A program made the position numbers and the translations under genes. Positions 1 through 8,154 of a stretch of 64,000 nt of DNA are shown piece after piece; position 1 is the first letter of the stretch, and every line of letters begins with the position of its first letter. Source of the DNA: Desulfobulbaceae bacterium BRH_c16a (lineage in GTDB: Bacteria; Desulfobacterota; Desulfobulbia; Desulfobulbales; Desulfocapsaceae); contig LADS01000029.1 in assembly GCA_000961725.1 (NCBI GenBank), positions 62,001 to 126,000 on the forward strand, written 5' to 3'. The notes below the pieces were generated by a model, which searched no databases, was not told the origin of the DNA, and saw only the letters and a program-made list of their open reading frames with translations.

Positions 1-687
1 GATCTGGGCTTTGTGTCGAGTTTTGAATACGGTGTACATCCTGAAAAATACAAGATTTTATCAGGACTTTCGATCAGTGCCAATGGCCCGGTCGGTTCGG
101 TGTTCCTCTTTTCCCATCTGCCTATGGATCAGCTGGACGGAGCTCCGATCTTATTAAGCTCTCACTCACAGACCTCGGTCAGCCTGGTGAAAATAATCCT
201 TGAGGAGTTCTTCAAAGTCCAACCCGTCTACCAGACCGGAGATGTCCTCAAGGCCGACAAAAAGGAATTCATGGCCTTGCTTGCCATCGGTGACGATGCC
301 CTCAGGCTTGTTGACACCTCTACCTATCTGTATCAGTTCGATCTTGGCGATATCTGGAAACGTGAGACAGGACTTCCCTTTGTTTTTGCCGTATGTGCGG
401 TGCGGGAGGAATTTTGTGAGCAGCATGGGGAGATGTTGATCGAGATCCACCGTGAGCTGCTCAGGTGCCGCGATGAAGGCAAGGATGAATTGAAAAGTAT
501 CTGCGCTCTCTCCGCGCCGCGGATCCCGATGACGGAGAAGAGGTGTTACGAGTATTTGTCGGCAATTGAGCACGATCTCAGTGGGCCGAAACGCAAGGCT
601 TTGGAAACCTTCTTTAACTTTCTTATCAAGCGGGGAGACATTCCAGGCAATGCTTTGCCCTTGAAAATTTTCTCCAATCTCTATTAA
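1..687 (+). CDS. mqnA: Chorismate dehydratase MqnA, 5' truncated by window edge
   Basis: This is the C-terminal part (228 residues visible) of an MqnA-type protein of the futalosine menaquinone pathway. In that pathway MqnA dehydrates chorismate to 3-[(1-carboxyvinyl)oxy]benzoate. The reading frame is open from base 1, and DLGFVSSFEYG precedes the first possible GTG at 13, so the true start lies upstream of the window. The family pattern GPVGSVFLFS followed by SSHSQTSVSLVKIIL is clear, as is the late ICALSAPRIPM region of the periplasmic-binding-protein-like fold. The family is usually about 270-280 residues, so some 40-50 are missing. The following ubiX-like and ubiA-like genes fit the late steps of the same pathway. 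Family assignment is firm; MqnD or a related solute-binding paralogue is less likely. Confidence 0.85.
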   Translation, partial: DLGFVSSFEYGVHPEKYKILSGLSISANGPVGSVFLFSHLPMDQLDGAPILLSSHSQTSVSLVKIILEEFFKVQPVYQTGDVLKADKKEFMALLAIGDDALRLVDTSTYLYQFDLGDIWKRETGLPFVFAVCAVREEFCEQHGEMLIEIHRELLRCRDEGKDELKSICALSAPRIPMTEKRCYEYLSAIEHDLSGPKRKALETFFNFLIKRGDIPGNALPLKIFSNLY

Positions 688-721
688 TCTCCGCCGCGAT
701 ATGCCCCGGGAAAGATATGCT

Positions 722-1300
722 ATGATTACAGCCCATCACAACAAAATTTTAATAGGTATTACCGGTGCAAGCGGAATGCTCTTTGTGACCTCTTTTCTTA
801 CCGCGATCGCCGACCTGGCAATCGATGTTCATGGTATCTGTTCGGAAGCAGGCAGGAAAGTCCTGAAAATGGAACAGGGGATAGAGCCGGAGCAATTGTC
901 AGTGGTCTCCGAATGGTTCGATTATGGAGATATGTCGGCCCCGCCGGCATCCGGCTCGAGCGACTATACCTCGATGGTTGTCTTGCCCTGTACCATGGGA
1001 TCCCTTGCGGCCATTGCCGGAGGTCTGTCGATCAACCTGATTCACCGGGCGGCGGATGTCATGCTGAAGGAACGCAGGAAACTGGTGCTTGCGGTCCGGG
1101 AAACCCCCTTGAATCGCACCCACCTGAAGAATATGCTGGCGGTTCATGATGCCGGAGCGATACTCTGCCCGACCATGCCCAGCTATTATCTGCGTCCTGC
1201 CACCCTGGAACAGGCTGCCGAGACATATACATGGCGTCTCGCGGATCAACTGGGCCTGGATATTCCCGGAAGAAAGAGATGGAGCGACGCCGGAGCATGA
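722..1300 (+). CDS. ubiX: UbiX/MqnM-type flavin prenyltransferase
   Basis: A flavoprotein of the UbiX/Pad1 family, which makes the prenylated FMN cofactor used by UbiD-type decarboxylases. GITGASG near the N-terminus, PCTMGSLAAIAGG in the middle and RRKLVLAVRETPL with PTMPSYYLRP near the end are the family's FMN and prenyl-phosphate regions. I start at ATG 722 (192 aa) because CGGGAAAG lies 7 bases upstream; an in-frame ATG at 701 has no visible ribosome-binding site. Placement between mqnA and a ubiA-type prenyltransferase suggests a role in menaquinone synthesis, where the equivalent protein is called MqnM. The 3' end overlaps the next start in an ATGA. The pathway role is inferred from context. 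Confidence 0.88.
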   Translation: MITAHHNKILIGITGASGMLFVTSFLTAIADLAIDVHGICSEAGRKVLKMEQGIEPEQLSVVSEWFDYGDMSAPPASGSSDYTSMVVLPCTMGSLAAIAGGLSINLIHRAADVMLKERRKLVLAVRETPLNRTHLKNMLAVHDAGAILCPTMPSYYLRPATLEQAAETYTWRLADQLGLDIPGRKRWSDAGA

Positions 1301-2157
1301 TACGAAAAATTGCAGTCCTTCTGGAAATGATCCAGTTCAAGCTCACCATCTTTGCCATGCCTTTCGCCTTCATCGGTGCTTTTCTGGCCGCCCGGGGCGT
1401 GCCGGCTTGGAGCGTTATTCTTTGGATTGTTCTGGCGATGGTTGGTGCACGAACGTGCGCCATGGGTTTTAACCGAATAGTGGACCGCCGGTTCGATCAG
1501 GGAAACCCGAGAACAGCGACAAGAGCAATTCCTGCAGGAAAGGTAAAACTCTGGGAGGCCTGGGCTATGGTTATCATCGCCGGAGGTCTCTTTTTTACTG
1601 CCTGTTCGCAGCTTAACCCGCTCACCCTGCAACTCTCTCCGCTTGCACTGGGCCTCACTCTCTTTTATTCACTCACCAAAAGATTTACTTCCTTCTGCCA
1701 TCTCATCCTTGGCATGGCTCTCGCCTTTTCGCCGCTTGGCGGTTGGGTCGCGGTGAGCGGACAGCTGCAGAATTATCCCTATATTCTTTCGCTGGGAGTC
1801 CTGTTCTGGGTCGCCGGGTTTGACACCATTTACGCCTGTCTCGATGCCGATTTTGACAAGAAAATCGGTCTGTATTCGCTGCCATCGCGGATGGGCAAGA
1901 AAAAGGCGTTTCACCTTGCCGGCGGATTTCATGTTCTGGCTTTTATCCTCTTTGCCTTGACAGGACTGCAAGCAGGTTTAAATCATTTCTATTATATGGG
2001 GATTGCTTTGACGGCAGGAGCGCTGCTCTATCAACATATGCTGGTAAAGCCCGATGATCTGTCTCGCATCCATGCCTCTTTTTTTTCAATGAACGGTTTT
2101 ATCAGTATCACCCTGTTTGCGGCGACCTGGATATCACTCATAACCATAGGGGAGTGA
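1297..2157 (+). CDS. UbiA-family polyprenyltransferase (MqnP-like)
   Basis: An integral membrane prenyltransferase that joins a polyprenyl chain to an aromatic acid. Two Asp-rich Mg-diphosphate motifs are present: NRIVDRRFD about residue 59 and YACLDADFD in the second half. Between and around them are about eight hydrophobic segments. The start at ATG 1297 (286 aa) overlaps the ubiX stop as ATGA and has GGAG just upstream; an upstream in-frame extension to 1231 is less likely. UbiA itself (4-hydroxybenzoate) and MqnP (futalosine pathway) are close relatives. The neighbouring mqnA favours MqnP, the step that prenylates 1,4-dihydroxy-6-naphthoate. The substrate cannot be proved from sequence. 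Confidence 0.85.
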   Translation: MIRKIAVLLEMIQFKLTIFAMPFAFIGAFLAARGVPAWSVILWIVLAMVGARTCAMGFNRIVDRRFDQGNPRTATRAIPAGKVKLWEAWAMVIIAGGLFFTACSQLNPLTLQLSPLALGLTLFYSLTKRFTSFCHLILGMALAFSPLGGWVAVSGQLQNYPYILSLGVLFWVAGFDTIYACLDADFDKKIGLYSLPSRMGKKKAFHLAGGFHVLAFILFALTGLQAGLNHFYYMGIALTAGALLYQHMLVKPDDLSRIHASFFSMNGFISITLFAATWISLITIGE

Positions 2158-2162
2158 CGCCA

Positions 2163-3071
2163 ATGATACTTCGGAACGTGATAGCGATTATCCTTTTGCT
2201 CATAGTTTATCCCGGCTCGGCTGTTGCAGGCGAAGCCGCCGCAGCGATAGACTATGGCCGTCCACTGTATGGCAGGATAGATCCCGGCCTTCTCGCCACC
2301 GGTTACTCCGGCAAGGAGACGCTTGTATACGATGTCTCATGGACCGGTGGTATAAAAATCGGAGAATTGCATCTCCAGGTTAACGCTCTTGACGGGAAAA
2401 CCGATGAGTATGAAATACGCGCCGAAGTTACCACGAAAAATGGTGCGATTCATCTCATCTATCCCATAGAAGATCTGCATGTCACCAAGGTCCGAGGTCC
2501 TCATCGACTGCCTTACCATTATGAAATATGGCAGAAAGAGGGTTATAAGTATCGCGCCCATCGGGTGATTGAGTATGACCAGGAGAGGGGAAAAATTCGG
2601 TATACGAAAAATAACAAGATTGAAGGTCTCTTTCAGGTCGAAGGTGAAACCAACAATGAATTTTCATCTTTTTTTAACAGCAGATTGATGGACTTTGCTA
2701 TCGGGAGCCGATTTATCGTACCCACTTTTGCCGACAAGAAAAGGGTCGAGGTTGTAGTCAATGCCGTTACCAGAAAGCATTTCGAGAAGACCCTGCTGGG
2801 GCCGGTGACTGCCGTGGAAATCATGCCGATAATGAACTTCAAGGGTCTGTACGAAAAGAAAGGGGATACGGTTATCTGGTACACAGACGACGAGTGCCGG
2901 GTGCCGGTGCAGATCAACTCGAAAATTATTATCGGTTCGCTTACCGCCGAGCTGGTTGCCTATGACAATCCTGCCTGTTCGCGGTATGCAGGAATTGCGA
3001 AAAAATCGAAATCGAAATCGGGATCGCTATCGGAATCGAAAACTCATACGGAAGTGCAGAAAATTCGATAG
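2163..3071 (+). CDS. Exported DUF3108-family protein
   Basis: A secreted or periplasmic protein of about 302 residues resembling the DUF3108 family. Members are beta-rich and of unknown function. The N-terminus has a signal peptide with hydrophobic core VIAIILLLIVYPGSAVAG. TLVYDVSWTGGIKIGELHLQV and the later PVQINSKIIIGSLTAELV are typical of the family. I chose ATG 2163 because GGGGAG at 2149-2154 is well spaced; a GTG at 2154 would sit inside that site. The gene follows the prenyltransferase almost directly, so it is probably co-transcribed. The last roughly 22 residues, beginning KSKSKSGSLSESK, are encoded by a GATNNC hexamer repeat and are probably not part of the ancestral domain. Confidence 0.75.
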   Translation: MILRNVIAIILLLIVYPGSAVAGEAAAAIDYGRPLYGRIDPGLLATGYSGKETLVYDVSWTGGIKIGELHLQVNALDGKTDEYEIRAEVTTKNGAIHLIYPIEDLHVTKVRGPHRLPYHYEIWQKEGYKYRAHRVIEYDQERGKIRYTKNNKIEGLFQVEGETNNEFSSFFNSRLMDFAIGSRFIVPTFADKKRVEVVVNAVTRKHFEKTLLGPVTAVEIMPIMNFKGLYEKKGDTVIWYTDDECRVPVQINSKIIIGSLTAELVAYDNPACSRYAGIAKKSKSKSGSLSESKTHTEVQKIR

Positions 3072-3093
3072 CGATAGCGATAGCGATGAGATC
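3004..3093. repeat. GATNNC hexamer inverted repeat, copy 1
   Basis: The left arm (3004-3038) and right arm (3064-3093) consist of imperfect six-base units of the form ATCGNN/GATNNC. TCGCTATCG on the left can pair with repeated CGATAGCGA on the right, giving a long hairpin with a loop of about 25-30 bases. The left arm lies inside the 3' end of the DUF3108 gene and the right arm spans its stop codon. Two similar structures lie near 26.7 and 31.1 kb. Confidence 0.8.
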
Positions 3094-3175
3094 ACCAAAT
3101 TATTATGTTAAGGGACTAAGCTGATCCGTGTTCCTTACTTCAGCACTAACAAGAAATTTCAAGGAGTAGCTCTAC

Positions 3176-4072
3176 ATGAAAGCACCTGTAAAAGTAACGG
3201 ATTTTCCTGGCCTGGTTCTCAGGCATCGCGGCAAAGTCAGAGATATGTATGAAATTCCCGGTTACGACGATATCCTGCTGATGGTCGCTACCGACCGTAT
3301 CTCCGCCTACGATGTCATTATGGACGATGCGATCCCCGGGAAAGGTGAAATTCTCACGCAACTCTCTCTTTTCTGGTTCGATCTGCTCGGAGATATCGTG
3401 GAAAATCATTTGATTACTGCCGATGTCGAAAAATATCCCGAGGCATGCCGACCATATGCCGAGCAGCTGCAGGGGAGGTCGATCCTGGTAAAAAAGACCA
3501 AACCGCTCACTATTGAATGTATTGTCCGCGGATATATTTCCGGATCGTTCTGGAGTGCCTATAAGAAAGACCCGGTGGTATGCGGCTTTCAGCTGCCCGC
3601 CGGGATGAAAGAGTCGGATAAATTCCCCCAACCGCTTTTTACACCCTCAACGAAAGCGGAACTTGGCGATCACGATGAAAATATTTCCATAGAGGCAATG
3701 GAAAAGATCGTCGGAAGCGAGAGGGCACGAAAGATAGCGGAGATCTGTATCGCTCTCTACCAGAAGGCCGCGGATTACGCTCTGACAAAAGGGATAATTA
3801 TTGCCGACACCAAATTCGAGCTGGGCGACCATAACGGCGAACTCATTCTCATCGATGAAGTCTTGACTCCCGATTCCTCGCGCTTCTGGCCTGTCGACAA
3901 ATATGAGCCGGGCAAATCTCAGCCGAGTTTTGATAAGCAATACCTGCGCGATTATCTCTCAAGCCTCGATTGGAATAAAACGCCGCCACCTCCGCCCTTG
4001 CCGGAAGAGATCGTTGAAAAAACGAGATTGCGCTATGAGGAGTCGGTGCAACGCATTACCGGCAAGCGCTGA
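3176..4072 (+). CDS. purC: Phosphoribosylaminoimidazole-succinocarboxamide synthase
   Basis: A cytoplasmic ATP-dependent ligase of purine synthesis that joins aspartate to CAIR to form SAICAR. The 298-residue protein has the long form of PurC. It shows the N-terminal [11 protein letters not shown] nucleotide loop, [32 protein letters not shown], and the late [12 protein letters not shown], all highly conserved. AAGGAG about 10 bases before ATG 3176 supports the start. It stands as a single gene between the hexamer repeat and a stem-loop at 4088. No purine-regulated RNA element is visible upstream. Confidence 0.97.
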   Translation: MKAPVKVTDFPGLVLRHRGKVRDMYEIPGYDDILLMVATDRISAYDVIMDDAIPGKGEILTQLSLFWFDLLGDIVENHLITADVEKYPEACRPYAEQLQGRSILVKKTKPLTIECIVRGYISGSFWSAYKKDPVVCGFQLPAGMKESDKFPQPLFTPSTKAELGDHDENISIEAMEKIVGSERARKIAEICIALYQKAADYALTKGIIIADTKFELGDHNGELILIDEVLTPDSSRFWPVDKYEPGKSQPSFDKQYLRDYLSSLDWNKTPPPPPLPEEIVEKTRLRYEESVQRITGKR

Positions 4073-4087
4073 CAGAACCAGATGGAT

Positions 4088-4111
4088 ACGCCTGGCTTCA
4101 CGTCCAGGCGT
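4088..4111. terminator. Stem-loop between convergent genes
   Basis: An 8-bp perfect stem (ACGCCTGG / CCAGGCGT) with an 8-base loop lies between the ends of purC and the oppositely oriented epimerase gene. There is no proper T-run on either side (TTAGTTAG follows on the plus strand). It may therefore be a weak bidirectional terminator or an mRNA 3'-end stabiliser. Confidence 0.4.
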
Positions 4112-4139
4112 TAGTTAGTTGGTGCTAGTCATGCGGTTG

Positions 4140-5039
4140 TTACTGAGTAGCCCTTTCAGCGAGGCAATACCGCAGAACCGCATCGAGTGATTGGTCCTGG
4201 AAGCCGTAGCCGGATTCGAGCAGCACCTTTGGTGTCACCCTGGTGCTGCTCAACAGCATCTCTTCAGCCATCCGGCCAAATATCAGCTTTACGAGAGGTG
4301 CCGGAACTTTCAGAAAGGCCGGACGGTTCAAAGCCTTGCCGAGACCTTCGGTAAGTTCCTTGTTGGTGGCCGCAATCGGACTGACCATGTTGACAGCTCC
4401 GGTTATCTGGGATTTCTCCATAAGAAAATCGACAATAGCCACCACGTCCCTGATGCTGATCCAGCTGAGATATTGCCTGCCGCTGCCGATCGTTCCGCCA
4501 AGGCCCAGCTTGAAAGGGGGAATCATTTTATGCAGTGCTCCTCCTCTGGGGCTGAGGATCATGCCGAATCGAAGGTTGACCACCCGTACACCCATTGACG
4601 ATAAACGTTCTGTTTCTTTCTCCCATTGTCGACAGACATCGGCGAGAAAACCTTCTCCCGATGAGCTGTTTTCATCGAATATTCGATCTTCCCCATTGCC
4701 GTAATAGCCGACAGCCGAAGCACACAGAAATACTTTTGGCTTGTGTGCAAGCTGTGAGATAAAGTCGACGAGTTTCCTTGTTCCGACGACCCTGCTCTCG
4801 AGAATTCGCTTTTTGACCTCGGCAGTCCATCGGCCTTGCGCGACATTTTCTCCCGCCAGATGGATGACGGCATCAAATTCATATTCTCTCTCTGCCGGCA
4901 GTGATTGGGTCGCCCAGAAATGATCCGGCTGAGATTCTCTGTTGCGTTTCAGGCATTGAATCGAGTGTCCCCTGGCAAAGAGATATTCGATCAAGGCATT
5001 CCCTACTAATCCAGAACAGCCGGTTAAAAGAGTTTTCAT
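4140..5039 (-). CDS. TIGR01777/YfcH-type NAD-dependent epimerase-like protein
   Basis: An extended short-chain dehydrogenase-like protein of 299 residues, of the YfcH/SDR39U1 group. TGCSGLVGNALIEYL is the Rossmann glycine motif. IHLAGENVAQGRW, SAVGYYGNG and QYLSWISIRDVV are diagnostic for the family, and the C-terminal 50 residues match the usual DUF1731 tail. Its biochemical function is unknown across bacteria. It follows aroK by 48 bases on the same strand and probably shares its transcript. No strong ribosome-binding site precedes ATG 5039, which could reflect coupling to aroK. Confidence 0.85.
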   Translation of the reverse strand: MKTLLTGCSGLVGNALIEYLFARGHSIQCLKRNRESQPDHFWATQSLPAEREYEFDAVIHLAGENVAQGRWTAEVKKRILESRVVGTRKLVDFISQLAHKPKVFLCASAVGYYGNGEDRIFDENSSSGEGFLADVCRQWEKETERLSSMGVRVVNLRFGMILSPRGGALHKMIPPFKLGLGGTIGSGRQYLSWISIRDVVAIVDFLMEKSQITGAVNMVSPIAATNKELTEGLGKALNRPAFLKVPAPLVKLIFGRMAEEMLLSSTRVTPKVLLESGYGFQDQSLDAVLRYCLAERATQ

Positions 5040-5087
5040 TTTTGGTCGTTCACTTTTTATTCTGTTGAGTCGGTAATCAGGGAGATT

Positions 5088-5606
5088 TCATAAGATACGA
5101 TGTTGAAGCTGCACGATAATTGCCTGGCACACCTGGTCATGGGTAAGATTCGAGCTTGGAATGGTGAAATCGGCATAATTTTTATACAGTACCAGCCGTT
5201 CATTGAAAAGATCCTGGAAGCTTTGATCGGGACGCTTGGCAATCCCGCGGGTTTCGTAATTGCGAACTCTTCTCCGCAGTGTGGCGAGATCGGCATGCAG
5301 GAATATCGTTATGCCATCCTTTTTGAGGTGCTGCATTGCCGGTTCACTATAGGGTGCACTGCCTCCCGTTGCAATTACATGGTTTCGGCAGACAATGCTC
5401 AGTAAAGCTTGCTGTTCCGCGGTTCTTAAGGCCATGTGTCCTTCTGTATCGATAATTTCCTGCAGTGTTTTTTTTGCAGTTTTCTGGATTAAGATGTCGG
5501 TATCAAGAAAATCCAAGGCAAGGATTTTGGCAAGGATGACTCCAACGGTACTTTTTCCCGAACCGGGCATACCTACAAGAATTATATTTGTTTTGCGTGA
5601 AATCAT
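5088..5606 (-). CDS. aroK: Shikimate kinase-family protein
   Basis: A 172-residue P-loop kinase resembling shikimate kinase, which phosphorylates shikimate on the route to chorismate. The Walker A is GMPGSGKST near residue 12, followed by DTDILI and a lid-type sequence RGIAKRPDQSF. Two usual signatures are altered. The substrate-binding GGG motif reads ATGGSAPYS, and the usual FR of the EExxFR motif reads ALR in GHMALRTAEQ. This makes it a variant branch of the family; the substrate is probable, not certain. Chorismate feeds the menaquinone genes at the left of the window. Confidence 0.75.
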   Translation of the reverse strand: MISRKTNIILVGMPGSGKSTVGVILAKILALDFLDTDILIQKTAKKTLQEIIDTEGHMALRTAEQQALLSIVCRNHVIATGGSAPYSEPAMQHLKKDGITIFLHADLATLRRRVRNYETRGIAKRPDQSFQDLFNERLVLYKNYADFTIPSSNLTHDQVCQAIIVQLQHRIL

Positions 5607-5759
5607 ATGCGAATCTTAAGAGAAGAGATTTATAAGTTGGCAGGAGGAACTTTAAAACACTCTTCAGTATATGCAAGAAGACTCTTCGTGAGAGTTCCGC
5701 TGCCGGATGGAATATTAATTAAAAATAATGCCAGGGTAATTATCATAGAGTACAATTAA
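5607..5759 (+). CDS. Possible 50-aa small protein
   Basis: A 50-codon open frame runs from ATG 5607 to TAA 5759 in the gap divergent from aroK. It would encode a basic N-terminal half (MRILREEIYKLAGG) and a hydrophobic end (ARVIIIEYN). No good ribosome-binding site is visible, base composition is A+T-rich relative to neighbours, and I recognise no family. It may simply be the leader region of the next gene. I list it as a candidate only. Confidence 0.25.
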   Translation: MRILREEIYKLAGGTLKHSSVYARRLFVRVPLPDGILIKNNARVIIIEYN

Positions 5760-5826
5760 CTAGAGGATGCATTGTAAATGCAACACATCATTATCAAGGT
5801 TTGTCGCTTAACCTCAAGGAAAGAAA

Positions 5827-6156
5827 ATGGAAATCTGGAAGAAAATCACAAACTGGTTCGACTCGACCCATCTCCAGGAACAGATTAGGGACGTTGACGC
5901 CGCTGGGCTGTTTACTAATCCATGGTTTTTCGTGCCCTTCGGTTTCATGGTCGGATACCTGCTGTTCAAACAGCAATGGAAGGATCTGATAATTGTGGCT
6001 GTTTTTGTTGCGGTGTGGTGGGTGTCCGGCACGGCCTATATGGACTCGCTCATTGTTGGCGGAGAACTGCAGATCAACAAGATTCTGCCGGTAGTCTTTG
6101 GTGGAGCTGCCGCTTTGGGATTTGTCATTTATCTTTTGTTTGGCCGATCCGATTGA
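5827..6156 (+). CDS. Small membrane protein, unknown function
   Basis: A 109-residue protein not assigned to a family. An amphipathic N-terminus (MEIWKKITNWFDSTHLQEQI) precedes three hydrophobic stretches: FFVPFGFMVGYLLF, LIIVAVFVAVWWVSG and ILPVVFGGAAALGFVIYLLF. This suggests two or three transmembrane helices with a short cytoplasmic lead. AAGGAAAG is well placed before ATG 5827. Only 12 bases separate it from the following cyclic-nucleotide-binding protein, so the two are probably translated from one mRNA and may work at the same membrane site. That link is inference. Confidence 0.75.
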   Translation: MEIWKKITNWFDSTHLQEQIRDVDAAGLFTNPWFFVPFGFMVGYLLFKQQWKDLIIVAVFVAVWWVSGTAYMDSLIVGGELQINKILPVVFGGAAALGFVIYLLFGRSD

Positions 6157-6168
6157 TGAAGGAAAAGT

Positions 6169-7242
6169 ATGCAGTTTCGCAACGGTGTTTTTATAATCAC
6201 GGAAGAGGATCACTGCCCTTTATATAATGTGCGGGAGGAATTGAAGGTCGGTGAGGGAATTCTTACCCTGCCGGCCGGGAAACCGGCGTGTCTCACGCTT
6301 ACCAGAGAGCTTATAGAGATTGCATCCGCCGATACAAGCTATGAAAATTTCTCCAGGGGCAGCACCCGGAAGGCAAAATTTGAATGCGGCGGATGTACCG
6401 GCCTCATTCGATTTGAGTATAAGAAAGAAAAAGGTTTTGCAACCCTGCAGATGAAACTTCTGGCAGCTGCCGAACGGCGGGAAAAGATTAAAAGTGTTAC
6501 CGGCTTTGCCGGACTGCTGCGTTCCATTGAAATCTTTTCGCCTCTTTCCGACGACGATCTTCTCGATTTGGCCACTCTGCTTGAACTTGTCGATTACCCT
6601 TGGCAGTTTCCCATTACCCAGAAAGGCGATCCGGGGGATCGACTGTTTATTCTTCTTTCCGGAAAGGCCGAGGTTATTGACGATCATGGGGTGACTCTTG
6701 TTGAATTGCATCGGGGAGAGGTGTTCGGCGAGATGAGTCTGTTGTCCGGTGAAAGGGTTACAACAACAATCATGGCTACCGAGCCTTGCCTGATTGCGGT
6801 GATGAATCATAAAAATTTCCGGCACATTCTCACCAGGTTCCCAGCGCTCCAGGTCTTCTTTTATAAACTGCTGGTCAGTCGTATCACAAAAATGAATCAA
6901 CAGCGTGCCGAAGAATTGGCATCCGGCATGGTTGGGCAGCTTTCGGATATCTCCGCGGTCGAGCTTTGTCAGATGATCAATGCCAACCAGAAGACAGGCC
7001 GACTCCATATCGAGTTTGAAGAAAAGCGGGCGACGATAGCATTCAATGAAGGGGAACTGGTTCATGCCGAGTTGAATGGAACGTCTGGCAAAGAAGCATT
7101 TTATCGGCTGCTTGGCATGGAAAACGGACGCTTCAAGTTTTCCCAGGGACTTAATGCAAAAGAAAAGCAGCTTGATGTGATCGGTGGTTTCATGGGTATG
7201 CTCATGGAGGGGATGAAGCGTCTGGATGATAAAGGCTTCTAG
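6169..7242 (+). CDS. Cyclic-nucleotide-binding and DUF4388 domain protein
   Basis: A 357-residue cytoplasmic protein with three parts. Residues 1-110 match no family I know and include a CGGC motif. Residues about 115-240 form a CRP-type cyclic-nucleotide-binding fold, with GDRLFILLSGKAEV and GEVFGEMSLLSGERVTTT. Residues about 250-350 resemble DUF4388 (PATAN), with LCQMINANQKTGRLHI and EGELVHAELNGTSGKEAFY. DUF4388 domains occur in bacterial signalling proteins, often with receiver or GTPase modules. There is no DNA-binding domain, so it is more likely a sensor or adaptor than a transcription factor. GAAGGAAAA precedes the start. Its TAG stop is formed by the left end of the palindromic element at 7239. 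Confidence 0.82.
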   Translation: MQFRNGVFIITEEDHCPLYNVREELKVGEGILTLPAGKPACLTLTRELIEIASADTSYENFSRGSTRKAKFECGGCTGLIRFEYKKEKGFATLQMKLLAAAERREKIKSVTGFAGLLRSIEIFSPLSDDDLLDLATLLELVDYPWQFPITQKGDPGDRLFILLSGKAEVIDDHGVTLVELHRGEVFGEMSLLSGERVTTTIMATEPCLIAVMNHKNFRHILTRFPALQVFFYKLLVSRITKMNQQRAEELASGMVGQLSDISAVELCQMINANQKTGRLHIEFEEKRATIAFNEGELVHAELNGTSGKEAFYRLLGMENGRFKFSQGLNAKEKQLDVIGGFMGMLMEGMKRLDDKGF

Positions 7243-7405
7243 TGTCATGTCAAGCCTCAGATGTCGTAAGCTTGCGCCGCAATTTTGGTTTCCTGCGAGG
7301 CACGACTGAGAGAGCATAGCAGCGCTATGTGACCGAAGAAGTAACGAAGTCAGGAAGCCAAAAGGGCAAGCAGGACACGACAGACGAGGCTTGACAGGAC
7401 ACTAG
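7239..7405. mobile_element. MITE-like long palindromic element, 167 bp
   Basis: The ends are 20-bp near-perfect inverted repeats: CTAGTGTCATGTCAAGCCTC on the left, and on the right the reverse complement of CTAGTGTCCTGTCAAGCCTC (19 of 20 match). Further in, TTTTGGTTTCCTG at about 7284 pairs with CAGGAAGCCAAAA on the right. The centre is CATAGC-AGC-GCTATG, so nearly the whole unit can fold into one hairpin. It contains no gene. The outer CTAG or TA may be a target duplication, as for IS630/mariner-type elements; that parentage is inference. The left border supplies the stop codon of the upstream gene. Confidence 0.75.
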
Positions 7406-7410
7406 TCGAA

Positions 7411-8154
7411 ATGAGCAGAAGACAGCTGAAAAAGATACTTTTTGAGAGTTTGCGGCAAGGAAATCTTGAAGAGATTTTCCGGACGATTTCCGAATATCAA
7501 GAACATCGGCTCCTGAATCCCTTGTTTATTGCTCTTTGCAACAACGAAGAGAGAGTCCGCTATCATGCAGTTTGCTGTTTCGGCCGGGTAGTTCCGGCAA
7601 TGGCGAGTAAAGATCCGGAAGCCGCCAGGGTAGTGATGAGAAGGTTCCTCTGGTCGCTGAACGATGAGTCGGGCGGGATAGGCTGGGGTGCACCGGAGGC
7701 CATGGCCGAGATCATGTGTCACAGTGACCGCTTGCGAAGCGAATATGTCCATATGCTTATCTCCTATATGCGTAAAGATGGCGACAAGCCCTTCGAAGAT
7801 GGCAATTATCTTGAACTGCCAATGCTGCAGCGCGGTCTCTTATGGGGTATTGGCAGGTTATGTCAGTTGCATCGCGATGAGATGATCGGCCACAGGATCA
7901 CTGCCGATCTCGCCGCCTACCTCGACTCCTTGGATGCCCATGTGGCGGGCCTGGCTATCAGGTGTCTTGGAATGCTCGGTGCTTCCGCGGAATCAGTAAA
8001 AATCGCACCTTTTTGCAGTAATAAGAGTCAGCTTAGTCTCTTTGTTGACGGTACCATGAAAATTGTAACTGTTGGCCAACTTGCTGAAAATGCCTTGAGG
8101 CAGATAGGTGAGAGCACAAGCGAGGATCTTTCGACATGCCGTCCGATGCCCTGA
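7411..8154 (+). CDS. HEAT-repeat protein of the DVU0298 type
   Basis: A 247-residue all-helical protein resembling the DVU0298 family found in sulfate-reducing deltaproteobacteria. Signs are NPLFIALCNNEERVRYHAVCCFGRVVP, ESGGIGWGAPEAMAEIMC and LQRGLLWGIGRLCQ. The repeated helical pairs resemble HEAT or PBS-lyase repeats and suggest a protein-protein scaffold. No catalytic residues are evident and the function is unknown. The start lies 6 bases past the palindromic element, so the element now forms its whole upstream region and may have replaced an older leader. It overlaps the nitrilase gene by 19 bases, indicating co-translation. Confidence 0.78.
   Translation: MSRRQLKKILFESLRQGNLEEIFRTISEYQEHRLLNPLFIALCNNEERVRYHAVCCFGRVVPAMASKDPEAARVVMRRFLWSLNDESGGIGWGAPEAMAEIMCHSDRLRSEYVHMLISYMRKDGDKPFEDGNYLELPMLQRGLLWGIGRLCQLHRDEMIGHRITADLAAYLDSLDAHVAGLAIRCLGMLGASAESVKIAPFCSNKSQLSLFVDGTMKIVTVGQLAENALRQIGESTSEDLSTCRPMP

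Noticed and set aside
6220-7317. 365-codon minus-strand frame
   Set aside because: Antisense to the cNMP/DUF4388 gene and ends in the palindromic element; composition is that of a shadow frame.
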